Below are positions 62,331-64,000 of a stretch of 64,000 bases of DNA, piece by piece. The notes under the pieces were generated by a model. The model saw nothing but the letters and a program-made list of their open reading frames with translations. It did no database searches and was not told the DNA's origin. The stretch lies in the NCBI GenBank assembly GCA_902791945.1, contig CADAXR010000001.1, forward strand, positions 18,977-82,976, read 5' to 3'. Numbering within the stretch: position 1 is the first letter of the stretch; every line of letters begins with the position of its first letter. The position numbers and the translations under genes were made by a program. The DNA is from an uncultured Bacteroidia bacterium (lineage in GTDB: Bacteria > Bacteroidota > Bacteroidia > Bacteroidales > UBA932).

Positions 62331-64000
62331 ATGCGAATGGAAATCAAGATTTCAGACGAACTGGGAGGTATTATCAAATACTCCAAGGAAGAAGCGATGA
62401 GGACGGGCAGTTACGGCATTGGTCCGGATCACCTTTTTCTCGGTATTATCCGCCACAGGGACAATGCGGCATGCCGCTCCCTCGCCGCGCTCGGGGCCGA
62501 TCCCGACGCCATGAAATCTTATATAGACGCCCGTATTTTCGTCGGAGAGGCCGTCCCTTATTCGGAGATTGACGCCATCACCTATTCGCGCCAGGCGCAA
62601 AACGTGCTCTCGATCGCCGTCCTCGAGGCTTCGAGGCTTGGGATGGAGGAGGCGCTTTCCCAGCACCTTCTTCTTGCCCTCGTCCGCGCCTCCGGCACTT
62701 ATGGGCAGACCTATCTCCGCAGCCTCGAGATAGATTACGGCAGGGTGATCCGGTATCTCCAGGAGAACGGCCTGCTCGGCGAGCCGCGCAAGGAAGAGGA
62801 GCCTGAGCCCGTCTCCGGAGAGGAGGAAGAGCCTGAGGAGAAGCCAGGAGAGAAATCCTCCGGAGTCTCCGACTACGGTTACGACCTCACCGAGGCCGCG
62901 AGGGAGGGAAAGCTTGACCCGGTCGTCGGCAGGGACGTGGAGATCTCCAGGGTCGTCGAAATACTCGGGCGGCGCAAGAAGAACAACCCGATGCTCCTCG
63001 GGGAGCCCGGGGTGGGGAAGTCGGCGATAGTCGAGGGGATAGCCCTCCGGATAGCTTCCGGGGACATCCCGGCGCCCCTTGCCAAAAAGCGCATCATTTC
63101 GCTGGATATAGCGTCCGTGGTGGCGGGGACCCGCTACCGTGGCGACTTCGAGAAGAGACTGAAATCGATCATCAAGGAAGCGTCCGAGGATCCGGACCTC
63201 ATTCTTTTCATAGACGAGTTCCACACCATCGTCGGAGCCGGCGGCGCCCAGGGCAGCCTGGACGCGGCCAATATGCTGAAACCGGCCCTCGCGAGAGGCG
63301 AGTTCCAGTGTATCGGAGCGACGACAATGGACGAGTTTACAAAGATCATCGAAAAGGACGGCGCCCTTGACAGGCGTTTCCAGAAGATAGTGGTGGAGCC
63401 GACGAGCCCTGCCGATACTTTAAATATCCTCAGGCGGCTCCGGCCGGGCTACGAAGAGTTCCACGGCGTCGTGTTCTCTGACGACGCCCTGGAAGCCTGC
63501 GTCCGCCTCACCGACCGCTATGTCACGGATAAATTCCTTCCGGACAAGGCTATAGACGTGCTCGACGAGGCCGGCTCGATGGTCCGCCTTCGCGGGGTCG
63601 CAGGCAAGCGCGGAAAGACCGTCGGCGCCGAGGACATCGCGACGGTCGTCTCCCGGATGACCGGCATCCCGGCCGGCAAGGTCGCGGAGAGCGAGGGCTC
63701 ACGCATCCTGAAGATGAAAAAGTGGCTCTCCGACAGGATAGTCGGGCAGGATGAGGCGGTGGACACCGTCACGCGGGCTATCCGGCGCGGCCGCGCCGGG
63801 CTCAAGGACCCTCACCGCCCTCTCGGCACATTCCTCTTCTTCGGACCGACCGGCGTCGGCAAGACGCAGCTGGCCCGGAGTCTCGCCGAGTATCTTTTCG
63901 ACTCGGAGGACGCCCTCGTGAGGATAGACATGAGCGAGTACGGCGAGAAATTCAACGTCTCGAGGCTCATCGGCGCTCCTCCCGGATACGTGGGCTACGA
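62331..64000 (+). CDS. Clp-family AAA+ ATPase (ClpC/ClpA type), C-terminus cut by window edge
   Basis: An unfoldase that feeds ClpP. About 556 residues are visible: Clp N-domain repeats (residues 1-145: [28 protein letters not shown]), an acidic linker ([20 protein letters not shown]), NBD1 with Walker A GEPGVGKS at about 224 and Walker [10 protein letters not shown], and the start of NBD2 with Walker A GPTGVGKT at about 505. The two Walker A motifs are 281 residues apart, as in ClpA, and no coiled-coil M domain is present between [11 protein letters not shown] and [12 protein letters not shown]. ClpC normally has one there. Start at 62331 (MRMEIKIS) or 62337. Divergent from gyrA. Confidence 0.9.
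   Translation, partial: MRMEIKISDELGGIIKYSKEEAMRTGSYGIGPDHLFLGIIRHRDNAACRSLAALGADPDAMKSYIDARIFVGEAVPYSEIDAITYSRQAQNVLSIAVLEASRLGMEEALSQHLLLALVRASGTYGQTYLRSLEIDYGRVIRYLQENGLLGEPRKEEEPEPVSGEEEEPEEKPGEKSSGVSDYGYDLTEAAREGKLDPVVGRDVEISRVVEILGRRKKNNPMLLGEPGVGKSAIVEGIALRIASGDIPAPLAKKRIISLDIASVVAGTRYRGDFEKRLKSIIKEASEDPDLILFIDEFHTIVGAGGAQGSLDAANMLKPALARGEFQCIGATTMDEFTKIIEKDGALDRRFQKIVVEPTSPADTLNILRRLRPGYEEFHGVVFSDDALEACVRLTDRYVTDKFLPDKAIDVLDEAGSMVRLRGVAGKRGKTVGAEDIATVVSRMTGIPAGKVAESEGSRILKMKKWLSDRIVGQDEAVDTVTRAIRRGRAGLKDPHRPLGTFLFFGPTGVGKTQLARSLAEYLFDSEDALVRIDMSEYGEKFNVSRLIGAPPGYVGY

Noticed and set aside
1-64000. tRNA, rRNA, insertion sequences, integrases or prophage genes
   Set aside because: None was recognised on either strand on reading; the AT-richer segments at 14.3-16.4 and 50.5-51.2 kb look acquired but carry no transposase or integrase.

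Overview
The window is chromosomal DNA of a member of the Bacteroidales (Bacteroidota). The evidence is a SusC/SusD pair, a hybrid two-component regulator, BACON/DUF5689, fimbrillin-like and GLUG lipoproteins, and promoters of the Bacteroides type (TTTG, 19-20 bases, TAnnTTTG). The family or genus cannot be fixed from the sequence alone. Base composition is moderately GC-rich, and the genes around 9.1-11.2 kb, 14.4-16.4 kb and 50.5-51.2 kb look visibly AT-richer than the rest.

Layout. (1) 1-8.9 kb: a DeoR-type repressor (cut by the left edge) divergent from a sugar kinase, a GH109-like oxidoreductase lipoprotein and a CE7 esterase, then a DMT transporter on the other strand, a GH36-type alpha-galactosidase and a DUF4832 protein. 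(2) 9.0-17.7 kb: an accessory stretch with two short-peptide plus fimbrillin-like lipoprotein pairs, a secreted tyrosine phosphatase, a stand-alone DUF4143-type ATPase preceded by an 18-bp perfect inverted repeat, small unrecognised ORFs, and a GH8 exo-oligoxylanase. (3) 17.8-24.1 kb: a small lipoprotein, a secreted HAD phosphatase, and a hybrid two-component system divergent from a GH43 protein that lacks two of three expected catalytic acids. (4) 24.2-49.5 kb: one nearly gap-free run of 15 same-strand genes: SusC, SusD, three DUF5689 proteins, a propeller-EEP fusion, two GLUG adhesin-like lipoproteins, an NPP-type phosphodiesterase, a fimbrillin-EEP fusion, a GpsA-like dehydrogenase, a GlpT-like antiporter and a GDPD-GH2 fusion, with two more short peptides. 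A CE1-type esterase follows. (5) 50.4-51.3 kb: an HTH protein facing a candidate 133-nt small RNA. (6) 51.4-64 kb: housekeeping genes: acyl-CoA synthetase, dCMP deaminase, S41 protease, queF, fabF, DUF4293, nucleoside phosphorylase, a TPR protein, gyrA, and a Clp ATPase cut by the right edge.

Main inference. The 25-kb run reads as a surface import and degradation locus for a substrate held together by phosphodiesters. Four predicted exported phosphodiester- or phosphate-cleaving modules are joined to a glycerol-3-phosphate importer and dehydrogenase. A glycerophosphate-decorated glycan or teichoic-acid-like polymer, or a phospholipid head group, fits best. Extracellular nucleic acid is the main alternative, because DUF5689 and EEP proteins may also act on DNA. 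A second recurrent feature is a family of acidic peptides of 37-48 residues, found four times, each directly in front of a lipoprotein with a fimbrillin-like or similar N-terminus. Two of them are clearly homologous.
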